Assembly (NCBI GenBank): GCA_910574255.1
Contig: CAJTAK010000021.1
Coordinates: forward strand, 1 to 64,000
DNA: 64,000 nucleotides
Direction of reading: 5' to 3'
Origin: Clostridia bacterium
GTDB lineage: Bacteria; Bacillota; Clostridia; Lachnospirales; Lachnospiraceae
Shown: positions 7,556-15,871 of the stretch, one piece after another
Numbering within the stretch: position 1 is the first letter of the stretch
Layout: each line of letters starts with the position of its first letter
Notes under the pieces: generated by a model
Database searches by the model: none
The model's input: the letters and a program-made list of their open reading frames with translations, nothing else
Told to the model about the DNA's origin: nothing
Program-made: the position numbers and the translations under genes

Positions 7556-7797
7556 GAAGTGTCAAGTGTTTACTAGTACAACGAATATTAAGTTATTGGC
7601 AGTTTGACTTGCCTATTTTCCTGATAGCACTACTCCCCAAGCCTCGCCGTAGCCACCGCTACGACTGCGTTTGTGAAGCAGCACTCTCAGAAAAATATTC
7701 TGCGTCAAACTATCCAAAACTTAATTTTCGTTGTACTAGAAATATTTTGCTGGACGTTAATTTTACCGTTGCGCAGCAGCTGAAAAAGGAGGATATG
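7549..7797 (+). repeat. copy 1 of an RBS-bearing intergenic repeat, split by a palindrome
   Basis: AGCTAGGAAGTGTCAAGTGTTTA (in part, 7551-7572) and AAATATTTTGCTGGAC (from 7740), then TACCGTTGCGCAGCAGC and AAAAAGGAGG, match copies at 12153-12338 (minus) and 33384-33475. In all three the repeat ends in a Shine-Dalgarno just before a start codon, here ATG 7802. In this copy a 167-base palindrome (7573-7739) is inserted in the middle. Confidence 0.65.
7573..7739. repeat. long palindromic repeat, family B copy 1
   Basis: CTAGTACAACGAA...TTAAGTTATTGG pairs with the mirror-image right end ...AACTTAATTTTCGTTGTACTAG. The core (GCCTCGCCGTAGC, CTACGACTGCGTTTG, CACTCTCAGAAAAATATTC) is shared with copies at 9552-9720 and 38431-38596, while the outer arms differ but stay self-complementary. 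It is flanked by CTAG on both sides. This resembles a non-autonomous mobile palindrome. Confidence 0.65.
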
Positions 7798-7801
7798 AAA
7801 A

Positions 7802-8224
7802 ATGGATTTACAAAATGAGAAATGTGTTATGGTCATCGATGAGAACTTGCCCCTTGGCATTATAGCAAATACGGCGGCCATCATGGGCATCACACTGGGA
7901 AAGCAGATGCCGGAGGTGGTGGGTACGGATGTGTATGACAGCACAGGGAACGCTCATCTGGGAATTATCGAATTTCCGGTGCCGATCCTAAAGGGAGATG
8001 CGCATATGCTCAAGAACATTCGTGAAAGGCTGTATGAACCGGAATTTTCGGATTTGACCGTGGTGGACTTTTCGGATCTGGCTCAGGGCTGCAAGACCTA
8101 TGAGGAATTTTCGGAAAAGATGGGGGAGGTTTCGGAAAGTGAGCTGAGTTATTTTGGAGTTGCTATCTGCGGTCCCAAAAAGAAAGTCAACAAATTGACC
8201 GGGAGTATGGCGCTGCTGCGGTGA
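7802..8224 (+). CDS. DUF2000-family protein
   Basis: A 140-residue protein matching DUF2000, a family with a peptidyl-tRNA-hydrolase-like fold and no established activity. Recognisable parts are CVMVIDENLPLGIIANTAA at residues 8-26, PVPILKG at about 59, and the C-terminal ELSYFGVAICGPKKKVNKLTG. It is soluble with no signal. Its ribosome site (AAAAAGGAGG) is supplied by the upstream repeat. Position after an AraC regulator suggests control by it; this is inference. Confidence 0.8.
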   Translation: MDLQNEKCVMVIDENLPLGIIANTAAIMGITLGKQMPEVVGTDVYDSTGNAHLGIIEFPVPILKGDAHMLKNIRERLYEPEFSDLTVVDFSDLAQGCKTYEEFSEKMGEVSESELSYFGVAICGPKKKVNKLTGSMALLR

Positions 8225-8650
8225 TTATGAAAGCAGCAATATGAAAAAGCTGAAAACAGACTGGGAGTATCAATAAGGCTGCAGGCCGGGAATCTGAAAG
8301 AGTGTTTCCAGCCTGCATAGATTGTCGTTTTTTGTCTATAAAAACGGATTGATTTTTTTATATAGACTGCATATTATGATATTGGGGTTAAAAGGTATTT
8401 TGACCCTGGTACCATATTATAAAATGTATCAAATTTCGTATCTATTCTGTACAGGTCCAAGCACTTGCTGCCAGGAGCGTAAGAATATGATTCAAGCTTC
8501 TTTTTATTCACAGGCCGATTCGGTCATAGTTTTCAAAAATTTTAAGTGGCTGTAATACTGCAAACTGTTTGAGGGAGGGTGAGAAGATGGAATGACACAG
8601 TTGTAAAAATGTTGGAATCTGCTATAATTTAAGAAAGGGAACAAATACAT
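8225..8650. other. intergenic region with a terminator, otherwise nothing seen
   Basis: Apart from the terminator at 8278-8333, this stretch has only short unconvincing frames without ribosome sites. A run before the next gene (AAGAAAGGGA at about 8632) serves as its Shine-Dalgarno. Confidence 0.4.
8278..8333 (+). terminator. intrinsic terminator
   Basis: TGCAGGCCGGGAA (8280-8292) pairs with TTTCCAGCCTGCA (8305-8317), and a TTTTTT run follows at 8328-8333. It ends the transcript of the DUF2000 gene. Confidence 0.7.
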
Positions 8651-9550
8651 ATGAATGATATTGAGGTTCAATGGCACCCGGGATTTGTGGCGGCCATGAA
8701 TCTGGAATTGGCCAGTAACCGGGCTGATTTGATTTATGAGAAAGAATACAATTTAAATACGAAGCCATTGGCCATAGACCTTTTGGTTATTAAAAAGGAG
8801 CGTCATATTCAGATTGAGAATGAAGTGGGAAAGCTGTTTCGAGGACATAATATCATGGAGTATAAGTCACCGCAGGATCATCTGGATATAGATGTATTTT
8901 ATAAATCAGGAGCATATGCCAGCTTATATAAGGCATACGGGGCAGCCGTAGACGAAAGAACGGCAGAAGATATTACGGTTTCCATAGTCAGGGATCGAAA
9001 GCCGGCAGGTTTATTTGATTATTTTGAAAGGCATGGTATCCGGGTAACAAATCCATATCATGGGATATATTATATATTGGACAATATTCTTTTCCCAACA
9101 CAGATTATTGTTACGGGAGAGCTGGATAAAAATAATCACATATGGCTCAAAGCCCTGTCTGATAAATTGGAGAAACAGGATATGAAAGAATTGTTAAAGC
9201 ATGTGAATACGCTTACCCAGAAGCAGGAAAGGGAGCTTGCGGATAGCGTATTGGAGGTAAGTGTCAGAGCCAATCGCCATGTTGCTAATGAATTACGAGG
9301 AGGTGATAGTGTGTGCAACGCATTACTGGAACTTATGGAGCCGGAAATTAATAAGCTTGTAGGAGAGGCTACAAAAGCGGCTGTAGAAGAAGCTGAAAAA
9401 AAGGCTAAGGAGGAAGCGGTTAGAACAGCCACGAAAATGCTGAAATCCGGGAAGTTCACTATAGAAGAAATTTGCGAGTTTGTACCAAGATTATCCATTG
9501 AAGAAATCGGAATGCTTGAAAATGAGTACTCACGACCATCAATGTCATGA
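8651..9550 (+). CDS. Rpn-like PD-(D/E)XK nuclease / transposase-like protein
   Basis: A 299-residue protein of the Rpn type (recombination-promoting nuclease, transposase_31-like), multi-copy in many Lachnospiraceae. The nuclease core is at about residues 25-130, with Asp43 in LAIDLLVI and an acidic strand HIQIENEVGK (Glu56, Glu58, Lys61) in place of the usual ExK/ExQ. A Lys/Glu-rich coiled coil (about 225-260) is followed by the terminal ATKMLKSGKFTIEEICEF helix pair typical of the family. A shorter relative is found at 22379-22597. AGAAAGGGA precedes the ATG. Confidence 0.75.
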   Translation: MNDIEVQWHPGFVAAMNLELASNRADLIYEKEYNLNTKPLAIDLLVIKKERHIQIENEVGKLFRGHNIMEYKSPQDHLDIDVFYKSGAYASLYKAYGAAVDERTAEDITVSIVRDRKPAGLFDYFERHGIRVTNPYHGIYYILDNILFPTQIIVTGELDKNNHIWLKALSDKLEKQDMKELLKHVNTLTQKQERELADSVLEVSVRANRHVANELRGGDSVCNALLELMEPEINKLVGEATKAAVEEAEKKAKEEAVRTATKMLKSGKFTIEEICEFVPRLSIEEIGMLENEYSRPSMS

Positions 9551-9551
9551 C

Positions 9552-9720
9552 GCTGGCAGTCCGTACTAAAAATCTTGCAAAAATATTTCGCTCTATTTTC
9601 CCGATTGCACAAGCCCAGAATACTCAGTGGGGGCCGCTACGTCTCTGTTTCTGAACTTGCACCCTCGAAAAAATATCCTCAAAAGTCTGCACAGGAGCTT
9701 CCGGTATGGACTACTGGCAG
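9552..9720. repeat. long palindromic repeat, family B copy 2
   Basis: Starts two bases after the Rpn-like stop codon and ends 13 bases before the convergent BlaR1-like stop. The ends CTGGCAGTCCGTACTA and GGTATGGACTACTGGCAG are complementary, and the core shares GGGGCCGCTACG and CACCCTCGAAAAAATATCC with the other two copies. By position it could act as a shared terminator for two converging genes. Confidence 0.6.
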
Positions 9721-9733
9721 ATATAATTTACAG

Positions 9734-11770
9734 CTAATTCCTATTGCCAAACGGCGTCTCTTCCTCCTGCTCGCTCTCATAGCCAAACAATTCAGCCGCT
9801 TCTGCCTCAGTCATATAGGCAGCCCCTGTGATTTCGTTATCCCCATTGCGGATAATCTTGATATCTACAGTTCCGGCCGGGTTTACATCCAACGTGTAAA
9901 AGGACTTGTTGGATCGGATGTCCAGAAAGATATGAACAAGCTGCCCCTGGTAGTAATAATTCTTACCAACCATCGTAACGCCAACCGCTTCGTATGCCTC
10001 TAACTGTGCTTTTTCCCATATTTTTTCCTGTTCCTCAAATTCATCGTCCCGATCCAGTGCATGGAATAATATGGACTGGGAGCTCCAATCTTTATCCTCC
10101 AGTGCTTTATTCAGCCATTCCTCCAGCAAGTCCTTACTCATGTGCATGGCCAGGGTGGAGAAAAAAGCCGCATTGTGATCCTGATAGGCTTTTTCCGCAG
10201 CACGCCGGATTAAGGCACAATCCTCATCTAATAGATTGACAGCAGCTCCAAAAAACGCAATATTCCTTTCAGCATAAATTCTGTCCAGCCATTCTTCCTG
10301 CACATCCTCGTCCAGCCGGGAGAAAACAATCTGGAACAGAGGTATACTGCCGGCTTCATAGTACTGCTCCGCCTGGGAAGCGTACAACTCATTGTTTTTT
10401 TCAGATTCCCCTTTTTCGGAAGCTACATCAACATCATCCGTTTCCTCATTTGAGGAAACCACATCGTTTGCATTCGTTTCCCCTTTTGAGGAAACTACGT
10501 CATTCTTATCTGTTTCCTCTTTTGAGGGAGCCATGTCTTTTTCGTTCAATTCCAATACCCGGGGGCTGCTTTGTATCTGCCCGGACGCTGCGGCATCGGA
10601 GTAAATGCCAATGAATGATGCGCCGAGGATAATGCACAGGGTCAGCACACCAGACAAAAGCCGGATTGGTTTTGAACTTTTTCCGAAATTCATAATAGCA
10701 CCTAACCTTTCTTTCAATAACTGCTTATTTTCGCTTAAAGTGACAGCCCCCAGATGTTCTCTGTATGTCCCTGCGGCTGCCATAGCATCAAGTAAGGTCT
10801 TTCCGTAGTCCTGTGCATGCTCATGCCCCATTTTTGCAAGGACTGCTTCATCACAGGAAAATTCACGGGCCTTTGCAATTTCCCGGCACATGAGATGTAC
10901 AAGGGGATTAAACCAGTGCAGGCAGACCGTAAGCTGCACAAGCCATTGGTAAAACATATCCCGCCGCTTGTAATGGGTCAGTTCATGCATCACAATATAC
11001 CGAAAATCCTTTTCGGGAATATCCGCACTTGGCAGCACAATGCAAGGATGGAAAAAACCAATCAGAAGCGGCGATGAAATCAGCGGATTGACACTTAACT
11101 CTACCGGCTTTTTTACTCTGGCTTCCTCTGCAGCAGTAAAGAGCCGATCCAAAATGTCCATATGGGAAACCGGTGACGCTCCGGCATTGAGATACCGTAC
11201 AAAGCTCTGATAGATGGTTATTTTCCGTATGAGCATACCAAGGGCAGTCATCAGCCAAATGAGCCAGATATGCCTGATAAGCAGTGACTTCATATCTTGA
11301 AGCGGGGGAGCCTCTGCCAAATCCCTGGACAGAGAATTTGAATTTTCCTGTCCGTCTGCCAGATTGCTGTCAGGAATGGAATCGCTTTTGGGAGCATATT
11401 TTGTGGATTCATTCATATCCTTTAAAGGTTGCAGGACTTTGTCTGCTAAGGTGTGCTCTTTTGGCATCCCGTAGTAGATTCCGTTTCGGGGCAGATGGAT
11501 TTCATTCAATAAGGCATGAAGCAGAGAGCCTTGCTGAGGGAAAGAAGCGGCCTGGGTTACTGCCTGCTCCACAGACACATAGGTTTCCCCCAACAGGCTT
11601 GTTTTTGACCCAAAGGGGAGCAGCAGCCGCAAAATGACAATAAGCCAGATGTAATACTGCCACTGTCGGCTGATTTTATCTTGCAAGAGGCGTTTTCCCA
11701 AAAGCAGAACCAAAATAAGCAGACTGCCGGAAAAGGACATGGACAGGAAGATTTTCAAAACAGTGTTCAT
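9734..11770 (-). CDS. BlaR1/MecR1-like M56 membrane metallopeptidase with a long C-terminal extension
   Basis: Membrane sensor-protease of 678 residues. Helices lie near residues 5-25, 38-55, 165-185 and 372-392. The M56 zinc site is MHELTHYKRRD (His262, Glu263, His266), with a downstream CDEAV glutamate (about 308). In BlaR1 systems this domain leads to cleavage of the BlaI repressor. Instead of a penicillin-binding sensor, residues about 400-678 form a secreted part: a linker of near-repeats (VVSSKGET, VVSSNEET, VASEKGES) and a helical domain of unknown ligand. It overlaps the upstream BlaI-like gene by 4 bases. No beta-lactamase is adjacent, so the target is unknown. Confidence 0.85.
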   Translation of the reverse strand: MNTVLKIFLSMSFSGSLLILVLLLGKRLLQDKISRQWQYYIWLIVILRLLLPFGSKTSLLGETYVSVEQAVTQAASFPQQGSLLHALLNEIHLPRNGIYYGMPKEHTLADKVLQPLKDMNESTKYAPKSDSIPDSNLADGQENSNSLSRDLAEAPPLQDMKSLLIRHIWLIWLMTALGMLIRKITIYQSFVRYLNAGASPVSHMDILDRLFTAAEEARVKKPVELSVNPLISSPLLIGFFHPCIVLPSADIPEKDFRYIVMHELTHYKRRDMFYQWLVQLTVCLHWFNPLVHLMCREIAKAREFSCDEAVLAKMGHEHAQDYGKTLLDAMAAAGTYREHLGAVTLSENKQLLKERLGAIMNFGKSSKPIRLLSGVLTLCIILGASFIGIYSDAAASGQIQSSPRVLELNEKDMAPSKEETDKNDVVSSKGETNANDVVSSNEETDDVDVASEKGESEKNNELYASQAEQYYEAGSIPLFQIVFSRLDEDVQEEWLDRIYAERNIAFFGAAVNLLDEDCALIRRAAEKAYQDHNAAFFSTLAMHMSKDLLEEWLNKALEDKDWSSQSILFHALDRDDEFEEQEKIWEKAQLEAYEAVGVTMVGKNYYYQGQLVHIFLDIRSNKSFYTLDVNPAGTVDIKIIRNGDNEITGAAYMTEAEAAELFGYESEQEEETPFGNRN

Positions 11771-12150
11771 GGCTGCTCTTTCCCTTTCTTAAGAAGCTGC
11801 TTCAGATCCTCATATTCTTCGTCCGTCAGCAGGTCTCCCATAATCAGATTCGACACCAGACCCTTTGCGCTTCCCTCATAGATCTTATCCAGAAAATGCT
11901 TCGTCTGGGCTGTCTGGTATTCTGTTGCGGAAACAAGCGTAGTATATTCGTTGCGGCGCCCGATTTTTTTTGCGCTCAAAAAGCCTTTGTTCATCAGCCG
12001 TGACAGGAGCACGATGAGCGTGTTCTTCTGACAGGGCTTCCCCCTGGCCGCCAGTCCGTCCATGATATAGGGGAACAGCGTTACTTCTTGTGGGTTCTCC
12101 CATACGATTTTCATAATTTCAAGTTCGGCATCGGATAACTGATTTACCAT
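11767..12150 (-). CDS. BlaI/MecI-family transcriptional repressor
   Basis: A 127-residue winged-helix repressor of full family length. The N-terminal domain opens LSDAELEIMKIVWENPQEV, with the recognition helix region KNTLIVLLSRLMNKGFLS and the wing KIGRRNEYT. The C-terminal dimerisation helices hold the region cleaved in the family. It is the first gene of a two-gene operon with the BlaR1-like protease. Two AACAT-centred dyads at 12344-12379, one lying in the promoter spacer, are probably its own operators. Its Shine-Dalgarno (AGGAGG) is the end of a repeated intergenic sequence. Confidence 0.9.
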   Translation of the reverse strand: MVNQLSDAELEIMKIVWENPQEVTLFPYIMDGLAARGKPCQKNTLIVLLSRLMNKGFLSAKKIGRRNEYTTLVSATEYQTAQTKHFLDKIYEGSAKGLVSNLIMGDLLTDEEYEDLKQLLKKGKEQP

Positions 12151-12152
12151 AG

Positions 12153-12338
12153 TTCGGTCCTCCTATTTAAGTTGCTACGCAACGGTACTAAAGGGTAAAG
12201 TCACTTCAGCGCACACCTATGAGAGAAACTTTCATTCGAAAGTGCACTCATGAAAGTTCCTCTCGTACGATTTCGCAACTTTACCGTCCAGCAGAAAATA
12301 TTTCTGATAAACACTTGACATTTCTTAGCTGGACTTAA
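12153..12338 (-). repeat. copy 2 of the RBS-bearing intergenic repeat
   Basis: Read on the minus strand: GTCCAGCTAAGAAATGTCAA, AGAAATATTTTCTGCTGGAC, then an extra hairpin insert of about 85 bases (TTTCATGAGTGCACTTTCG...), then TTTACCCTTTAGTACCGTTG, CGTAGCAACTTAAATAGGAGG, ending just before the BlaI-like ATG. The same outer sequence occurs at 33384-33475 without the insert. GTCCAGC/GCTGGAC and GTTGC/GCAAC make internal hairpins. Confidence 0.65.
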
Positions 12339-12343
12339 TGTAT

Positions 12344-12392
12344 AACATCGTGTTGACAATAAAAATATAACATGATGTTGTACTTTTGTCAA
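12344..12392 (-). promoter_or_regulatory. promoter with two BlaI-type operators
   Basis: On the minus strand TTGACA (12387-12392), a 17-base spacer and TATATT (12364-12369) form a strong promoter. The perfect dyad AACATGATGTT (12369-12379) occupies the spacer next to the -10, and a second, AACATCGTGTT (12344-12354), lies downstream near the start of transcription. The BlaI family binds dyads of this kind, so autorepression is likely. Confidence 0.75.
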
Positions 12393-12463
12393 GCCGGGGA
12401 GAAATCAGGATCTTGCCGGCAATTTTATATTGTGGTATTTCATTCGTCTCTTATTTGCTGCTT

Positions 12464-13786
12464 TCAGGCAGAGGGATTTATATACCGTTTGCTCATGGCA
12501 CTGACAATTCCAAAATAGCAAATATAAAAAATGATAATACACGCTCCAAATTTACCGGCTAATTTGAGCAGAATGTTATTCAAGGAAGCCGGCAGTATTA
12601 AGTTCATTTTTCCATTCAGCAATGGTATGCAGAATAAAAGAATCAATAAAGCCATTATCATTGGAGCGGTCAGCTTAATTGCCGTTTGCTGATTCACAAG
12701 CCTTTCTATTTGCTTATTGCTTTTTCCCAGATAGTGTAGGATCTGATTGTTTTTTGAATTCTGCCTGACCTCTATCATCTGCTGCAAAGACAGTATCGAA
12801 AAATAAATAACCAAAAACACGATACAGATACATATTTGTGAAGTTCCCATCCACCGCTGCATAGCCATATCAAAAAGCTGAAGTTCCGGCTGTAGCATCA
12901 AGATTCCGGTTATGAAAGAACAGGCTGAAAATAAAAAGCATACACAAAAAACAGTATTTACAATAGCAGACGTTTTGAAGTCTGATGTAATATTTGCCGT
13001 GATATACAGTATGTCTTTTTGGTATATTTTAACGGATTTCATTCTCCTTTGGGCATATAGACAGCCAAACACCCATTTGTAAAAGGCAAAGACAGATAGG
13101 ATCAAGGGTATTGCTGCAGCAGATACAGGATAAACAAGATAGACTTCCGGCAGAAAAACAATTCCGCATATGCAGCCAATTAGGCACACAAAACACAAAA
13201 GGAAGATAATTCCCCATTTTTTATAGTTCCCAATATTTTTTATACCTTGACTGCGGTTTTTTTCATACATCAGCTCCCTTATTTTAAGCTTGCTTAAACG
13301 CTTCCGCAATCGAAAAGAACACACTGCTTCAATAAAGCCAAAAAACATAAAAGTATAAAACATACTTTTACCATAAAGGAATCCCCAATGATTCATTTCG
13401 TGTAAAGGCTCACGGAAATACCAAAATCCATAGACGGCAAAACCTATGGCTGTGCCTGCCAGATAGCAGAAAAAGCCAATCAGTAAGACTTCGCATAGAA
13501 ACAGACGGGTTACTCTCTTTTTTTCCATACCCAGCAATAAATAGTTTGCAAATTCCTTTGCCCGCTGCTTTAGCATGAAAGTGTCTATATATCCAACTAA
13601 AACTATCTGGATTACTGCTATTAGCAAGGGCAGAGAAATTGCATGGAAACCGGATGATTCACCTATAATGGCTATGCAGTCAGATACCTCTATAATCGCC
13701 AAAAGGACGGTCATGGCGGCAGTATATAAAAGATAATTTATAAAAGACCGCCTGGCATTACGGATTGACAGCTTCAAGTACATCAT
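12464..13786 (-). CDS. FtsX-like ABC transporter permease
   Basis: A 440-residue membrane protein with about eight helices. The N-terminus (LKLSIRNARRSFINYLLYTA) and the first extended loop match the MacB/BceB-type permeases that work with peptide-export or peptide-sensing ABC ATPases. The gene starts 29 bases inside the upstream XRE-ABC ATPase gene, so they form a coupled pair. Likely a half-transporter involved in resistance to, or sensing of, cell-envelope-active peptides. It is shorter than BceB and lacks the roughly 200-residue extracellular domain. Confidence 0.8.
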   Translation of the reverse strand: MMYLKLSIRNARRSFINYLLYTAAMTVLLAIIEVSDCIAIIGESSGFHAISLPLLIAVIQIVLVGYIDTFMLKQRAKEFANYLLLGMEKKRVTRLFLCEVLLIGFFCYLAGTAIGFAVYGFWYFREPLHEMNHWGFLYGKSMFYTFMFFGFIEAVCSFRLRKRLSKLKIRELMYEKNRSQGIKNIGNYKKWGIIFLLCFVCLIGCICGIVFLPEVYLVYPVSAAAIPLILSVFAFYKWVFGCLYAQRRMKSVKIYQKDILYITANITSDFKTSAIVNTVFCVCFLFSACSFITGILMLQPELQLFDMAMQRWMGTSQICICIVFLVIYFSILSLQQMIEVRQNSKNNQILHYLGKSNKQIERLVNQQTAIKLTAPMIMALLILLFCIPLLNGKMNLILPASLNNILLKLAGKFGACIIIFYICYFGIVSAMSKRYINPSA

Positions 13787-14852
13787 GGCTTTCTCCCTCT
13801 ATCCATTCTATTTTCTTCAAAATATCTGCAAAAAAGGTCTGTTTGTTTTCCTGCTCCCGGTTTAAGGCAGCTTTTATTTCGCCGTCTTTCATAAACAAAA
13901 TTTTGTCACAATAGCTGGCTGCCATAACATCATGTGTGACCATCAATATTGTTGCACCGTATTCTCTGCAAAGCATGGCAAATGTATCTAAAAGCTGTCT
14001 GGCAGCATGGGAATCCAGTGCTCCGGTAGGCTCGTCCGCAAGTATAATGTCGGGATTTACCACAAGGGCACGGGCGCAGGCACAGCGCTGCCGTTGTCCT
14101 CCCGATATCTCATATGGAAATTTATCTAATATTGCCGATATATCCAGTTTTTCAGATAAACTCTGAATCATTGGACGAATACTTTCTTTGGAAACATCTT
14201 TTATTGTCAAAGCAAGTGCAATATTTTCATAGACAGTCAAAGTTTCAAGCAAATTGTATTCCTGGAACACAAAACCTAAATGTCTGCGGCGAAATTCTGC
14301 GGTATCTTCTTCCGGTATATCTACTATATTTTGCCCGTTAATTCGTATTGTTCCACTTGTCGGCTTATCTATTGTGGCTATTAAATGAAGCAAGGTTGTC
14401 TTCCCGGAACCGGAAGCTCCCATAATTCCAACAAAGCTGCCGTGCGGTATCCGAAAGCTTACATCATTTACGGCTGATACGGAATTATTTTCTGTTTCAT
14501 ATAGTTTGGAAACATTTTCAACCTCTAAGATATTTGGGGGAGCTGTATCATATTCTTTTAATTCCCGTTTGTCATGTCCTAACCAATTTGTAATCACGTT
14601 CATCAGTACCTCGTCTGCTTTTTCTTTCAACTTTTCTTCTGCAATGCATTCACCTGCAAACAGTTCATTCAAAGTAATGTCTAAAAGCGTGCATAATGGA
14701 AGAAACAAAGATAAATCCGGCATAGACCGTCCCGTTTCCCATTTTGAGACAGCCTTATCGGTTACTTCCAGTTTTTCTGCTAACTGGCTTTGCGTCCAGC
14801 CTTTTGCTTTCCGGCGTTGGGAAATAAAAGCTCCAATCTTAATTTGATTCAT
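13758..14852 (-). CDS. fusion of an XRE-type DNA-binding domain and an ABC ATPase
   Basis: A 364-residue protein with two parts. Residues 1-65 are an XRE/Cro helix-turn-helix (KGWTQSQLAEKLEVTDKAVS, KWETGRSMPDL). Residues 108-335 are a MacB/LolD-type ATPase with Walker A GASGSGKT (about 145-152), signature ISGGQRQR, Walker B ILADEPTGALD and the H-loop THD. AGGAGGGCC before ATG (first base 14852) sets the start, although the frame is open further upstream. The ATPase partners with the FtsX-like permease. The fusion suggests a transporter ATPase that may itself bind DNA and control its operon; this is inference. Confidence 0.85.
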   Translation of the reverse strand: MNQIKIGAFISQRRKAKGWTQSQLAEKLEVTDKAVSKWETGRSMPDLSLFLPLCTLLDITLNELFAGECIAEEKLKEKADEVLMNVITNWLGHDKRELKEYDTAPPNILEVENVSKLYETENNSVSAVNDVSFRIPHGSFVGIMGASGSGKTTLLHLIATIDKPTSGTIRINGQNIVDIPEEDTAEFRRRHLGFVFQEYNLLETLTVYENIALALTIKDVSKESIRPMIQSLSEKLDISAILDKFPYEISGGQRQRCACARALVVNPDIILADEPTGALDSHAARQLLDTFAMLCREYGATILMVTHDVMAASYCDKILFMKDGEIKAALNREQENKQTFFADILKKIEWIEGESHDVLEAVNP

Positions 14853-15199
14853 TACTTGGCCCTCCTGCTTGCGGTAAATTATATAAATCCGGCATAAAAA
14901 TGAACACCTACCAACGGTAGAGTTGGATAAAACGGGTGTAGTTTCAAAGAAAACTTGACAAAAAATAAAATGAGGTATATTCAAATTATATCATTGGGCA
15001 GTCTGTAATTCTATCTTGTTTATGACATTCAAAAAACAAATTGGAAGAAAAAGGGATTATACGGCGGGATGTATTCCCGGAGGTCCCGCCGAGAGTGGAA
15101 AAAATCCTATCAATTTCAGCAAACTACACACAAAACACAAAAAAATATAGTATGATTTCCTCAGGCTTAATTAAATGCATTAGCACAGGAGGCATTTCT
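14853..15199. promoter_or_regulatory. divergent promoter region
   Basis: Leftward: TGTTCA-17-TATAAT (complement of 14901-14906 and 14878-14883) can serve the ABC pair. Rightward: TTGACA (14955-14960), 17 bases, TATTCA (14978-14983) can serve the response regulator at 15200. ACAGGAGG precedes that gene. The TACCAACGGTA sequence near 14909 is a short dyad that could be an operator. Confidence 0.5.
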
Positions 15200-15871
15200 A
15201 TGCAAAATATTTTAATTGTTGAAGACGATCAGGACATCCAGGAGCTTCTTAAGGAATTTCTGAAAGAAGCCGGCTATGGAGTTACTGCCGCCGGCGATGG
15301 CATGGAAGCAATAGACCTGTTTGGGAAAGGCAGGTACGATTTGATTCTGCTGGATATCATGCTTCCGAAGATTGACGGCTTTGGGGTATGTGAGCTTATA
15401 CGGAAACAGTCACAGGTGCCGATCATTATGCTTACCGCATTGGGCGGCGAGGAGGAACAGATCAGGGGTCTGGATCTGCAGGTGGACGATTACATTACAA
15501 AGCCATTTTCCCTCCCAATCTTAATCCGCAAAATAGCGGCTGTTCTCAGGCGGAGCGGCCGGATGGGGGAAGAGGGCCATAAGACCATTTCCTATCGGAA
15601 TTTAGTTCTGGATTTGGATAATTATACGGCGGTCGTAGATGGAACTGCTTATGAACTGACACAGCGGGAGTTTGAAGTTTTAAGAGAGCTTTTGAGCCAT
15701 CAGGGACGCATCATGACAAGGCAGAACCTGCTGAATAAGCTGTGGCGGTATGATTTTTACGGCGATGAACGGGTGGTTGACACACACATTAAAAATCTTC
15801 GCAAAAAGCTGGGAATCGGCTTTATTCAGACGGTCAGAGGGGTAGGGTACAGAATTGAGAGAGAAAATTAA
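15200..15871 (+). CDS. OmpR/PhoB-family response regulator
   Basis: A 223-residue regulator. The receiver domain (1-118) has the acidic pair in VEDD (9-10), phospho-acceptor Asp52 in LILLDIMLPKIDG, and Lys in YITKPF. The winged-helix output domain (about 130-223) has the transactivation-loop region FEVLRELLSHQGRIMTRQNL and ends VRGVGYRIE. A long open frame upstream (from 15041) is discounted because ACAGGAGG precedes ATG 15200. It overlaps the histidine kinase gene by 17 bases. Likely targets are the neighbouring ABC pair or the secreted protein at 17557, by proximity only. Confidence 0.93.
   Translation: MQNILIVEDDQDIQELLKEFLKEAGYGVTAAGDGMEAIDLFGKGRYDLILLDIMLPKIDGFGVCELIRKQSQVPIIMLTALGGEEEQIRGLDLQVDDYITKPFSLPILIRKIAAVLRRSGRMGEEGHKTISYRNLVLDLDNYTAVVDGTAYELTQREFEVLRELLSHQGRIMTRQNLLNKLWRYDFYGDERVVDTHIKNLRKKLGIGFIQTVRGVGYRIEREN

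Noticed and set aside
8322-8555. 77-residue forward frame before the Rpn-like gene
   Set aside because: It begins in the terminator T-run, lacks a ribosome site and has unnatural composition.
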